A DNA stretch of 64,000 bases from Yamagishiella unicocca (lineage: Eukaryota; Chlorophyta; Chlorophyceae; Chlamydomonadales; Volvocaceae). The notes beneath the pieces were generated by a model, which made no database searches, was not told the DNA's origin, and worked only from the letters and a program-made list of their open reading frames with translations. Location: assembly GCA_003116995.1 (NCBI GenBank), contig BDSL01000079.1, positions 124,001-188,000 of the forward strand, in the 5' to 3' direction. Position numbers and translations under genes: made by a program. This document shows, one piece after another, positions 31,668-43,600 of the stretch (within the stretch, counting starts at the first letter, position 1; each line of letters opens with the position of its first letter).

Positions 31668-34600
31668 GATTGCGCGCCCACGCCGCCGCGGACACCTCGG
31701 CTTACTCCGAGTATCTCGAACAAGAAGTCCCTATGTTGATGAGTCGGCCGCCTGTTGGTGCGCTGTCAAAGGCGCAGAGGCTGGTCTGTCAGGTAAGCGT
31801 CTAGCGAGCGACCGAGGACCGAGGCTTTGCCGCGAGGTGGAGCCCACCCGCCATGGGATGCGCCAAGGTCTTTTGGGTTTCATGTCGTTGCAGCTAAGCT
31901 GACGAAGACCCTGCGCTTTTCCTACAACGCCCTTTTTGCCTAAAGTTTGCGGCTGTGCTCCTGCGTGCCGCAGATTCAAGGTTGCAACCGCAGCCTTCAA
32001 AACAGCAAGCTTTATTACCAGGTACACGGGGGGAGATGTTGCCACGTTGGCCGTTCTCTGAGGCCGTAACCGTACTCGTTGTCGCCTCTCCTTGTCGCAC
32101 TTCGCCACTCACCTCCTCCCACGCTCCGAGCTCCTCCGGCCGCGCCGCCGCCAAGCATGCCCCGTCTCGTCCCATCAACTTTCCGAACCCCTCTCCGCTC
32201 ACGCCCCGAATCCTGGCTGCCTGGTGCCCTGCCTCCCAAACGCGCGCAGCGCTTTAAACTCTGCGAGGATCACCTCAAATCTCCCGCCATCTCCATCGAT
32301 GGCGTGCTGTCGCGGCTCTGCCAGCAGTGCGGCCGCTTCCACGAGCTCTCTGCCTTTGAGGGCAAGAAGCGGACCTGCCGGGCCCAGCTGGACCGCATCC
32401 GCAAGGCCAAGGAGCAGCGGAAGCGCAACGCCGGCAGCTCTGAGAGCCCGGAGCGTGACGTCGACGCGGAGGGTGAGGACACCATGGCGGTGGACACCCT
32501 GCCCGGTGCGGGGCGGGATGGCGGCGGCGGCGGCAGGTCCAGCGGCAGCGGCTTCAGTGGTACAACGAGCAGTGGAAGCGCCAACGCCGGCGCCGCAGCC
32601 GGAGCCCAAGCTGTCGGAGTCACCGCGAAGCGAGCTCCGCTCGCCAAGCCTAAGGGACCGGTGGACGTGCGAGCCAGGGGCAGGGGCAATGGCGGCGGCG
32701 GTGGCGGCGGCGGTGGTGGCCCGGCGGCTGCTCTGCCGCCGGACGGCCCGATCGTGTCGATGCCTCCGGAGGGGCGCACGCTGACAGACGCTCGCATGGG
32801 GTACGGAAGCAGCTTTGAGGGCGGCGGCGCGGCCTTGTACCACGTCCCTTCGTCGGTGGAGGCCGGGGGCGGTGGCGGCGGCAGCAGCGCCAGCGGCGGC
32901 GCGGCGGTGGTGGGCTCGGGCGATGATGTCACGGGCGGCGCCCTACTGCCCACGAGGCACTCGGGCAGCCCGGCAGATGCGGCGGCGGCGGCGGTGGCGC
33001 AGCAGCAGCAGCAGCGCCAGCATCCCCTGCAAGCAGCTGGTCAGTACCCACCGCCGCAGGCGCCGCCGATGAGGGGAGCGCCGGGCGGTCAGGACGTGTT
33101 CAGCCAACGGGGCGGACCCGGGCTTGCGGCTGGACTCATGGGCACCCCAGGCGGCGGTGTGGGCTCCGGGGCTGCGGCCGGGACCGGAGCCGCCGCCGCG
33201 GGCTCGCACTGGGCCTCCCAGTCCCTGTCCCTCAGCGGTCAACCGCTGCTGCGTGCGGCGCTGGCTCCCTCGGCCCCGGCGGGCGCAGCGGGGGGACAGA
33301 TGCAGGCCTTATGGCTGAGCGGCGGCCGTACAGGACCTGGATCCGGCATTGGAGCGGGGCACCCCGCGGTAGCGACAGCTGGTGTGGGCGGCGGGGCCAG
33401 TTTGCCGGGCAGGGGCGCGGCCATCCCTGGTGGGGTGGGCCTGGCCTTTGGCGTCGCGGCAGAACCTTGGGGGGGCTTCCAGAGCAGCAACTACCCCGGT
33501 CCGGGCGCCCAGCGACTCCACAACGCGCCTCTGTGGGCGGACTACCCAGGACTGCAAAATTTCTCTTCGTCTGGCCAGGCACACTACGGCCTGAATCAGC
33601 ACCCCGGCGGTCACCCGCACCAGCAGGGGCAGGCCCCAGCGACCAGTCTGGCCAATGCGGCCGAGGACGCTCTGGCGGAGGGCTCACTGGTGGGATGCGG
33701 CGGTGGTGGTGGAGGAGGTGGTGGAGGCGGCGATGTGGACCTCGAGCTGCAGAGCATGTTGGACGAGCTAGGACAGCATGCCCTCAGTGAGCAGCAGCAG
33801 CACGGCGGGCTGGTGCTTATGCCTCCAGCGGGGGCCCTGGCGGGCCAAATGGCGGTGGCGACCGTGCTGGCAGGCGGTGGTGCTGGCGGCGGCGGCCGCG
33901 GAGGAGGCGGCGCCGCCAATAATCTGCTGCTGGGCGCCGGGAGCAATGGCACCGGCGGCGCTATGTCGGTCAGTTACCCGCAGGGGGCAGGAGCAGGCGG
34001 CGGCGTGTTCATGATGCCGCAGCAGGTGGGTGCTGTAGGTTGCTTTGGTTGCGGATCGACGGAATGGGTAACGCTGCAGGGGCCGTCCTTGGCGGCCGGT
34101 TCATGTTTGGCCGTGTTGGATGGGCCGTCCCCAGTCGTACCGGTTGTGTCCCCAGTCGTACCGGTTGTGTCCCCAGTCGTACCGGTTGTGTCCCCAGTCG
34201 TACGGTGTGTGTCCCCAGTCGTACGGTGTGTGTCGCTGGGAGGTTCAGCGAGGCAAACAGGTGATTGAAACTACCACCACCGCATTCCTCCCCCAGCCGG
34301 CCTTGTGTTTTCCTGCGCGCGCCGCCCCTTCACGCCGCCCGCTACTCCAACCGCAATTCCCAATGGGGACCATGTTTGACCGGGTTCTGCTGATACCGTA
34401 GCTGCAGCAGACCTTCCCCCGCATTCCCCTTCGTCTTCCCCTTCCCCCCCCCTAACCTATGTCGTGTAACCGGGTCTTCTCGGCCTTCCCCCTACCGCCC
34501 CGTCTCCTTGCCGCGCCTTTTCTCTGGACCACCACCTTCATCGCCCTAGCTTTGTCGGCCGTGAATTCGCGGATTCTCTTATCCCTCCCATCCTTCCCAC

Positions 34601-35129
34601 GCCGCTCCAGGACGCGCAGCACCCCTCGTCGGGCTCTCCTGGCAGCGGTCAGGAAGGCGCGGCTGCGTCTTCGCCGTCAGCCGGGACCCTGATGCCGGCG
34701 GCGTCGCGGCCCCCGCACTTGATGACACCGGAGGGGATCACAGCCGCCGCGTCTGCACTGCTGAGCGGTCAGGCGACCGGCAGTGCCTCTGAGGTGTGGG
34801 AGAAGCTCAAAACCATTAGCAAGAGCTCATCAGCAGGATCGGGAGCGGAGCTCATGGAGATCTACGAGACAATGATGCAGCAAGGAATGCTGGGCGAGGG
34901 ACATGGCAGCGCTGGTTCTGCTGCTGGCCCCATGGCCGGCATCGCGAATGTCGGCGTTGTGGGCATCACCGGCTGCGCAAGTGACATGCTGGCTCTGCAG
35001 GTGCAGCAGCACCAGCGCCACCTGCAGCAGCAACACCAGCAACAGCTGCAGCTGCAGCAACAGCTGCAGCAGCAACAACAGCAACAACAGCAGCAACAAC
35101 AGCAGCAACAGCAGCAACAGCAGCAACAG

Positions 35130-35161
<32 letters not shown>

Positions 35162-35171
35162 GCAACAGCAA

Positions 35172-35203
<32 letters not shown>

Positions 35204-35207
35204 ACAG

Positions 35208-35241
<34 letters not shown>

Positions 35242-35392
35242 GCCAGCAGCAGCTGCACCTGCAGCAGCAGCAACTGCAACTACAGCAGCTGCAGGGGCAG
35301 GGGCAGCTAGGCGGCCAGCTAGCAGCGCCGCACCTGATCCACCAATCCCACCAGCAACACCAGCAACAGCAGCAGCAACAGCAGCAACAGCA

Positions 35393-35423
<31 letters not shown>

Positions 35424-38400
35424 GCGGCGGCGCAGTGCTCGATCCCTCAGAGGCAGGCCATGGGCGGCTGGTCTGCTGGCGGCAGTGGCACCAGCCACCT
35501 GCCCGGGGGAGGCTCCATGGTGGCGGCACACGAGGGCGGCGGCGGCGGCGGCGGCGGCCCGGCGTACGTTCCGCGCGACACCATGAGCCGCGTCACCCTC
35601 AAGCTCATGAACTGCCTGCCGGATGATCTGCCGCAACCGCTGCGGGCGAACCTGCAGCGCTGGGTGGCGTCAGGCTCTGCGGCGGAGGTGCTGCAGGCGT
35701 GCATGCGGCCAGGTCAGTGCGATCAGTACGACAGTATGACACTGTCGTGCCGCGGTCGACGCGGCGTCGAGTTTGGTTTGTGTATTGGCCGGTCCTTGCT
35801 GCCAAGTTGACAACTACATAGCTGATCGCGCTGCTTCGTTGATCCGGGTTGCCTCTGCTGTCGTGTCGCGCGTGTGTCGGAGCCGGGACTTTAAACCGCC
35901 ACGGATCTGCATCTGGTTTGGGGTTTCGGAGCCTCCAAACCCTGGCCCCCTTCCCCCTGCTTAAGGCTGTCTGGAGCTCGTGATCGATGTGGTCCACAGC
36001 TGCTCCCCCCTGGAGTTCACCTCGATCGCCATGGCGCATGGACGAGTAGATCTGGCGCAGAGAGCGCTCAATCGGATCGTGAGCGACAAGCTGGCGGCGG
36101 GTGAGGCAGAGTGGGGGCGGGCCGGCGGTGATGGGGAGGAGGCCGGCGGTGATGGGGAGGAGGCCGGCGGTGGTTGCAGCAGCCAGTGCTGAACCACATC
36201 TGCTCCCCCAGCGCACAGCTCGCGCATGTTACTCGAGCCAGCGGGCGCTTGACAGGCATGCTGCTTTGTCGTATGAAACGTCTCGACAAAACGACAGTAA
36301 GAAAACATAATGCCGAGCAGTGGATATCCATGCGAGCTTGGAAGATTGAGTGCGTAATACGCAAATCGGATTGGTCCCTTGGTATTCTTGGGAAGGCCCT
36401 TCCGCTTGCCTAGCTAGCAAATGCGGCTATGAGGCCCTTCCGCTTGCCTGGCTCCCACGACGCACACAGGCGCCCATCGCGACGACTCCCAACCGCCAGC
36501 ACCCCGTCCCGGCCCCACCTCCGCCTGAGCTGCTCCTCCCGCCCGCCCCCTCTGTGCTGCGCAGACAACGAGATTGTGCTCGAGGTCGGCGACCTCGTGC
36601 TGTCCGCTCCACCAGGCGGCCAGAAGCAGGCCGTGATTCGAACCTGGGAGGAGGCATCGGTGGCGTTCGCTGATGCCGACGGCGTGCAGCCAGGTGCCGG
36701 TGGCAACGACCAACAGCGCCAGGTGCGCCGCGCCCACGGGTCGCCGGCAGCGTTAGGCGAAGCAAGTTCGCCGGATTGCTCTGGGGCCACGTCTACCGGT
36801 GCGGCCAAGACCAAGTCAGTGAAGCCAAAGATCCGGTCGTGCTCGCTGGTGTGTGCCAGGAGCGGTGAGTGGGGCCTGGGGAGGGGCCCTTGTCCTAACC
36901 GCATCGGAGCCCTTACCGCATCAGGGTCGCTCGCCGGCCCCGCCCCGCCATTGCTCGTTCCATATGACAAGCCCCTTACACGCGCCGCGCTCACCCCTTT
37001 CTCGCCGTGCCCGCAGCGCCCGTCATCACCTTCAACCTGACGGGCGAGGGCCTGGCGGATCCGGACGTCGTCATTTGCGCGCGGATGGGGGGGCAGCGCG
37101 TCAGTCTGGCGTCAAGCAAGCTGCGCCCGCTGCAGCCGCTGGCCGATCAGGAGGGGGTTGCAGGCGCACCGTTGGCGCGCGTCGCGCTTCAGGTCATGCC
37201 CGTGAGGCAGGCGGGCCTGCTGGTTGTCGAGGCCCGGCGCGGTCGGCTGCTGGGGCAATGGTGGCCGGTGCTGGTGGTGCCGGAGGCGCTCATTGCGGGG
37301 GAGCTCAATGGCATGGCAATGGAGGCCGCGGCGGCGGCGACGGCCGCGGCGGTGGCGGCTGGTGCGCCCTCCACCGACAGCGGCGGCGGCGACAAGATGC
37401 CAAAATGGTGGGTTTCGGTTCCAGATCGATTCCAGATCGGTTCCACCGTCCACACGTGCTCAGTGTCGTTGCCCGGCCTTGCAGTCGCAGTGTGCGACCC
37501 AACCTCCCGCTGCGCTGCTGGAGAGCCCGATGAGCGCTGTCCGGTGCTGCTGCCTCCCGCGCCAGCTCCCCCTGAGCACCCACAGCGCGCCGCCGGGTCT
37601 CGGCCCCGCGCACCGCTCTTGTGCGCAGCTCCTGCCGTGCTATCTGGTATCCCCCGCGTCTGCTGCGCCGGCAACCCACCGACCTGTGTTCCCTCCCTGA
37701 CGTTCTCCGCGCTGTTTCAGGATTCGGTCTTTCCTTGTGGATCTTGGCCAGGTCTTGGACTGGGTCGGATGGAGGAACGTCGAGGATGAGGGTGCGCAGC
37801 AGGGCAGCGAAAACAGCTGCTCCGTGGACCTGTCCGGCTCGGGCGAGACGTGGGGCAGTGGTGCAGGGGAGTCGCCCGGCCCCGGCGGCGCGGCTAGCGG
37901 CAACAGCGGCAGGATGGTGAGGATCCTAGCGGACGACGGCGCGGGCCGGGGCGGGGCTGTAGTTCGTACACCCTGGTTAGCTGCTCCCACATCACCTCCT
38001 GCTCGCGGCACCCCTCCTCTTGTTTAATGGTTCTTGGTTGCAGCACCTAACTGAACCTAACTGAACCTCCGTAACCGTTAACCGAATTGAAAGCACACCA
38101 CCACCTGTCCGTCTTTCTGCCCGGCCCCCCGCCTGTGTCCTACCCGACGCGCAGGTAGGCTCGCCGCTAGTTTCCGTCGCCGAGGTGCCCGCGTTACCCC
38201 CGCCGGGCAGGGGCAGGCTGCTGCCCCTGGCCGCATCCACCATGGCCGGCGCCTACCGCCGCCGCGGTGTTGAATTGGGCGTGCCCGGCAGTCCCCACTG
38301 GCTCCCACATCGAGATGTAGCGGGCAGCAGCGGGCACGCCTCCGCCGGCGTATCGCGCGACTCGGCGGCCGCGACCGTAGACGGCAGCTGGAATGTCTCC

Positions 38401-40603
38401 TGCGACAGCCAGGCAACCGTGGGTGGCTCCAGGAGCACCTTTCGCAGCGGCGGTGACGGCGGCGCGGGGGATCGGCGCTGCGATTACAGCCGGGGGGAGG
38501 ACGGCGACAACGAGAGTGGGGACATCTGGAGCGCACGCGCGCTTGCGGCGCTGCGTGACGCGGAGATCAGCCTGGAGCGGCGGCTGTCGTTCAAGGCATG
38601 CAGGCTGCTAGCCTTCTGCGTAGTCCGGTGAGTTGGGCGGGCTGCCTCCTGGGCGGGGTGCCTGATCAGGAGGGCTGCCCCCTGGGCGGCGTGCCTATTT
38701 CAGGGGGCCTGCCTGCCGCCGCCTTTTGTTTTGGCGAACGCGAAGCGTGGTGCCCTCGCGTGCGCACGCGTCTAAGTGCAGGAGTAGCACCTGGATCCTG
38801 CCATCTCCGCCCCTGCTCCTCCCCTCGCCCACCGGTTTTTTCTGCAACTCCCCCACCCAGCTAGGTTTCGCCCTCCGTTTCCCAAACCTTGTAACCGGGT
38901 CCTGTCGCACCCCTCCCACCACCTACCGCTCCGCAGCGGCCTCATACAGACGGCCGCGCTGCTGTGGAGCCTGCTGACGGTGCAAGGCATGGCGGTGGGC
39001 GCAGTGTTCGACAACGCGCTGTACGACGGTGACGGGCTGCTGTTGTGTGCCGTACGGTCCCGCTCCCGCGCGATGGTGGAGGCGCTGCTGAGTCGCGGCC
39101 AGGGCGCCTGGGCGGCGAGGGACGTGTCGCGTATGGGTGAGTGAGGCAGCAGAACAGAGCGAGGCGACGGTGGGCGGGCAGGAGGCAGGACCTTGGGGGC
39201 GAGAGTGCACTCATTGCTTTGTTGGCTTGCTCCGCTTGTTTGTGGTGATTTAGATTGCGGGGTTTAGATATTGGAGTGCCGGTCCAAGGCGAGAACACCG
39301 AAAACACATGTCTCCGCAATTTGTGGTGATATAGTGTGCCTAGGTATGCGAATGCTGCAATTAAACAGGCACGCGCAAGCTGTAGATAAGCGCAATTACG
39401 CTAGCCCTGCCGGGACTTGACCCTCCAACCCCATTCCTGACCCCGGTGTCGGCAGGCCCCATGGGTCTCTCTCCCCTGCACGTCGCCGCCTCCCTACCCG
39501 GCTGTGGCGAGGTGGCGGAGGTGCTGCTCCGATCCGTACGTGGCGCCCCACAGCTGTGGTTCATGCTGCGCGGCTCGTGCAACTCCACACCCGCCCAGTT
39601 GGCGCTTCGCTTCGGCCACGGAAGCCTCAACACGATTGCCCTGCAGCTGCTCAAGGCCTCCGTGGGCCCGAGTTTCCGGAGCGGCGCAGTGGCCGGTGCC
39701 TCGTCCTCAACGGAGGACGACGCCCAGAACGCTTTGTGCTTCGGCAACACAAGTGGCGGCATGATCACGCGTCAGCTGCTACAGGCGGCAGCAGACCTGG
39801 GCCTGGGGCCGCCTCCGTTGTCGCAAAACAAAAGCGCATCCCACACCCAGGGCTCGGGTGCCAGCTCCCCTGTCACCAGCGACGGGAGCGACGGGACCAG
39901 GCAGGGCTGGGAGGCGGGCACGGAGTTCCAACAGGAGGAAGGCGGCCAACAGGAGGAAGGCGGCCAGCAGGAGGAAGGCGGCCAGCAGGAGGAAGGCGGC
40001 CAGCAGAAGGAAGGCGGCCAGCAGGAGGAAGGCGGCCAGCAGGAGGAAGGCGGCCAGCAGGAGGAAGGCGGCCAGCAGGAGGGAGGCGGCCAACAGGGGG
40101 TGCTGGATCAGCCAGCGGCGCAGCAGCAGGACAGCACCGGCAGCGGCAGCGCCGGGAGAGTCCTTGCCCCTGGGCCTTCCTCGGTGCTGCAGATGCCTCC
40201 AGGGGGGGCCTTGCAGGTTGAGAAACGGAGCCAGCAGGAGGAGGTCGGGGAGATCGAGCAGCAGCAGCAGCCGGCACTAGCAGCAGCGCCTGGTCCGTCG
40301 AGTCCGCCTCTGGAGGAGCGGCTGGACGTACACCAGGCGGCGCCGATGAGCGCAGCGCGCTCGGCTCTGGCGAGCTGCGACTCAATGACGGCGGCAGCGC
40401 TTCGACAGCCTTCGATAGCCTCCGTGCCGGTATCAACGTCGTCGGATCGTGAGGCCAGCAGCGGCGGCCGCAGCGACGGCCACTCGCCGCGGGCTGGGGC
40501 TGCTGGCGCTGCAGGCTCGTCGAAGCTCAAGAACTGGCTCAAGGGCCTGGTGCGGGGTGCCAAGGGGCCAAAGTCGGGGGCCGGCCGGTCGGACAAAAAG
40601 TAA
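31668..40603 (+). CDS. Long SBP-box transcription factor (SPL1/SPL12-like organisation), 5' end incomplete
   Basis: Predicted nuclear DNA-binding regulator of the plant/algal SQUAMOSA-promoter-binding family. Exons: 31668-31792, 31974-32021, 32250-34025, 34611-35712, 35966-36100, 36565-36864, 37017-37407, 37721-37916, 38155-38627, 38937-39136, 39456-40603. All have GT-AG borders and consistent phase, giving at least 1,963 residues. Order: SBP zinc-binding domain, Gly/Ala-rich region, poly-Q, a conserved block starting MRPGCLELVIDVV (compare RPGC in land-plant long SPLs), WIRSFLVDLGQVLDWVGW, and an ankyrin-like GLSPLHVAASL segment. The end is basic (KLKNWLKGLVRGAKG). It lacks the Cys-rich C-terminus known for the copper regulator CRR1, so I give no symbol. 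One or more 5' exons are missing; the first exon could instead start at an internal ATG (VPMLMSRPP). Confidence 0.93.
31784..32430 (+). other. SBP zinc-binding domain split over three exons
   Basis: The domain reads RLVCQ (end of exon 31668-31792), IQGCNRSLQNSKLYYQ (48-nt exon 31974-32021), then RFKLCEDHLKS onward in exon 32250. All eight zinc ligands are visible: Cys in VCQ, Cys in QGC, Cys and His in LCEDH, Cys in RLC, Cys in QQC, His in GRFH, Cys in RTC. The basic stretch KKRTCRAQLDRIRKAKEQRK overlaps the second finger as a bipartite nuclear localisation signal, as in other SBP proteins. The small exon has AG/GT borders and phase 0 on both sides. Confidence 0.96.
34130..34240. repeat. 21-bp minisatellite, about five copies
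   Basis: The unit CCCAGTCGTACCGGTTGTGT(C) is repeated from 34130; the last two copies are shortened (CCCAGTCGTACGGTGTGTGT). The unit is a multiple of three and the preceding SBP exon reads open through it to 34268. The phase-compatible donor at 34026 and acceptor at 34610 nevertheless place it in an intron. Confidence 0.85.
34498..34590 (+). repeat. Dispersed intron repeat B, copy 2
   Basis: CTCCTTGCCGCGCC, GGACCACCACCTTCATCGCC and GTCGGCCGTGAATTCGCGGA followed by TTCTCTTATCC lie in the SBP-gene intron, ending about 20 bases before the acceptor at 34610. Confidence 0.85.
34996..35432 (+). repeat. Poly-glutamine region of the SBP factor
   Basis: Two Gln-rich tracts (about 35000-35310 and 35345-35425) together encode well over 100 Gln, with scattered His, Leu and Arg. 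Codons alternate irregularly between CAG and CAA, which stabilises the DNA and suggests selection for the protein tract. Gln-rich tracts are common activation or interaction regions in transcription factors. Confidence 0.92.
39456..39665 (+). other. Ankyrin-like region of the SBP factor
   Basis: GLSPLHVAASLPGCGEVAEV fits the ankyrin repeat pattern (TPLHxAA...G...VV..LL). It is followed by STPAQLALRFGHGSLNTIAL, resembling the TPxDxAxxxGH part of a second repeat. The same placement, just before the C-terminus, is known in land-plant SPL1/SPL12/SPL14 proteins. Confidence 0.8.
39936..40095 (+). repeat. Coding 18-bp repeat (GGQQEE)n in the SBP factor
   Basis: About nine copies of GGCGGCCAGCAGGAGGAA or variants encode the hexapeptide GGQQEE, with one GGQQKE. 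The array lies in the last exon, after the ankyrin-like region, and keeps frame. Copies are nearly identical, suggesting length variation between strains. Confidence 0.93.
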
Positions 40604-43600
40604 GGAAGGCTTGGGTCGCAGAACCCCTGGCGGCGCGGCTTGTGCAGCGGTGCACTGAAGTGCTGTCCTGTCTGTCCTGACACTGTACGTGACGGAACGG
40701 TACGGCATGGCGTGTACGGCGCTGATGAAAACGGAGAGGGCAACAAACAGACCCCGTGACCGGGGTGCTGCTGGCGCTGGAGGACAGCCCAGGAGGGGTT
40801 GAGGAGACCTTTGTCACACGTTGCTGCATGCATCGCAGCCAGCGCCAGCCCGCGGCCTGGATGTGTTGTCCGCACTGCGGCACCGGCAAGCTTGGTGGCG
40901 TGTTTTGGGAGCGTTAGGCGGGGATCATCATGGGTAGGGAACTGCAGGTCGTAAAACATTTTCGATGACAACTTAGGATCTGGGTTGGACCTCGCGGCGT
41001 GCGGAGATTAGGGCGCCAGTCGGAAGGGCTGACGCGCGAGTAAAAGCAGCGGCGGCGCGTGCAGCGGCGGAACCGGCGCTTGTACGGCACGTCGTACAGC
41101 ATTTGCATTCAGGCATGGAGGCCTTGACACGACACGGGCGCTGTGGTGCCCCCGGTGGCAGCAGCACACGTCGCCCCCTGTGCCGTGTGCTGCTGCGGGC
41201 TGGTGAGGGCGTGGGTTCGGATTCGTGTGGGTTTGCATAGGCCGTAGGGAGACCTGCTTGTTCACTTGGAAGTTTGTCGACGGGGCGAGGGTTGCGTCTG
41301 TGCGGAAGGATCTACGGGTTGCCTAATGGGGGTGGGTCCGAATGCTGTCGAGCGCATTTCATATCTTGCTGGCGTTTGTATGGGTGTGCCCGTGCACGCG
41401 GCTGCTGTGCTTGGCAGCCGTGTGCTGGTCAGCAGTAGCGGGGTGCTGTTCAGCAGTGGCGGCAGCAGCAGCAGGTTAAGCAGCCAAATAGTACCTGAAG
41501 GGCCACGCTGGCGTGCCGCTGCACGTGCATGTTTCGACCTCTTTCGGTGCGTTTGGATTTGAAAGCGCACAGAGCCCCGCAGTGGGCGTTAGGAAGGCAT
41601 GAAGGTGTGTGCGCGCCGACCCGACGCGTCGCACGAAAACTAAGATCGAGGCAGCCGGCGCGGCCGGTTGTCAGGGCTCGTAGAAGTTGGCGGCGGCCGC
41701 CAACACCCCTTCGGGTTGAGATGTTGCGGTGGTGTGGGCAGTGAGAGGTTGCGGGTCATGATCCCGCGTGGGTGGAGTTGGGGGCGGCTCCCTTCGCCAC
41801 ATCCCTCGTTAGGCCGCCGTGAGCACGTGGAGGGCAGCACTGGGCGTTGTCTTCGCGGCTGGGAAGATCTTCATCCGCCTTATTAGAATATGACTTCATG
41901 AAGGCGGCTGTGCACTGGCGTGTCTGAACGGAGGAGCCGTGCGTGCGTTTTGCTCGAATGCGTGGAGGCAGGCGGAGGTACGTCGGAGCGCAGGGGAACC
42001 CGCTGCGTGGTTCCGGAGCCGTCCAACCGCAGCGTGTACGACCCAGGAGCGATGGCAAGACGCATTAGAAAGGGCATCGCCCGGGCTAACAGCCGGAAGT
42101 ATGGTTTTCGCGCAACCTTGTGACCTGTGGGACTGATATGTGATGATCATTGCGCGCGCTGGCTTGGTCGAGCCGTGGATCACGCCAGCTGGTGGTGGTG
42201 GTGGTACGTGGGACACCTGCAGGGCTGGTGATTGTTGCTCTGCGCGGGTTGATGCGGCATGCAGACGGACGTGCCTGCCATTTGCCGCCTGTCCCGGCCG
42301 GCTGACACCAACAGCCTGTGAGTGCCTTTTTGCCGCGATTGCGAGGGCAGGGGCAGGGACTCCTACCTAAGGGCATATGATGTTGTGGTGGTGAGAGCGC
42401 GGCTGTCGAGGAAGGCCATCAGCTCGCTCAACTAAGACGATTTTGCCGACATGTCGGCGGCGGGTGGTAACTCGGTAACTCGGAGGACGCGCCTCCGGTG
42501 CAGGGCTTGCCGTGACAATGATTTTGGGGGAAGGGGAGGAAGAGGGGGCGCGACGAAGCGGCCGGCTGTGATGAGCTGGAAAGAAGGAGAACTAGCAGAG
42601 AGCCGCGCGGGGCCAGGACGTGCTCCGGTTGGGCCGTAAGAAGGGATCGGCAAGGGCATTGAGCTGGGCGTTTTGGGGCGCTGTAGGGACCCCGAATCGA
42701 AACCGTGGGTTTCGCATCAATCTGCGGCTGCGGCTGTGGAAAGGGCGTCGGTGCGAGACACGGGGCGAGGCACAGAGACGGCGGATTCGACCTTTATTTA
42801 TCCGGTATGTATGTGTCCGTATGTGTGCGGCTTGCGTTCGGGCTGGTTCGCGGGTTGTCGTGGTGTCTTTACCGTGAGGTGAGGACGGCGCAGTTGTCCT
42901 GCCGCCGCCGCAGCCTCTTTCGGGCTTCCGGGCGGAGAGCACAAGCCCGTGGTGCTGGCCCCGAGTCGAGCGCGCTTAGATGGAGAGTTCCAGCGCTTGG
43001 AGTGCGTCTTGAGTCAGTCAGTCAGCCGGCGTAGGGGCCGGCGGCAACTGCTGCTGCTGGGCTGGGCTGGGCTGCTGGAGTGACGTTAGCTTTCTATTTT
43101 CGCTGCACAACCGTGCGACGGCGGCCGCCGTCGGTAGCAATGGTTGCCTTGTGTAGTGGGTTTGCGCCTTTACCTGGCTGCCGCGTCAATTTGCGGGTGT
43201 CGTTACGCAAGGAGTTTCTCTCGTCGGTCGACGTCGACGCCGCCGTGCCTCTCGCCAAACCCCGATTGCGGAGTAACACGCCAATACGGCGGCAGTTGTT
43301 TTGGGGTCGTCATATTGGGGAGGCAGCCTGGCGGGCAGTGCGCTTCGACGGAGCCCTCCCATGCCCGCAACCAGCGGTGTTACTTTTGTGGCAGGCGGGA
43401 TAGATCGTGGCGCATCGCACATGCCGTGTGGTGCGCCTGCTGTGCTGAGCGATCTGCTGTGTTTGTCTGGTGTTCATTTATTGGCGGTTGCGCAGAGGTC
43501 CTTAAGGATCGGATGTGCCAAGTTGTCGTGCTGGCCCTTGGTGGCTGACCGCATCGCATTGAGGGAGTCCTGTGATTTGATCGGCAGCCGGCGTCGGAGC

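Noticed and set aside
34830..35279. Poly-Leu minus-strand frame
   Set aside because: It is the antisense of the SBP poly-Q tract.
39936..40095. CRISPR-like array
   Set aside because: The repeats are contiguous, without spacers, and encode GGQQEE in frame within a eukaryotic exon.
31668..40603. Identification of the SBP gene as the copper regulator CRR1
   Set aside because: CRR1 has a Cys-rich C-terminal region; this protein ends with a GGQQEE array and a basic tail without Cys clusters.
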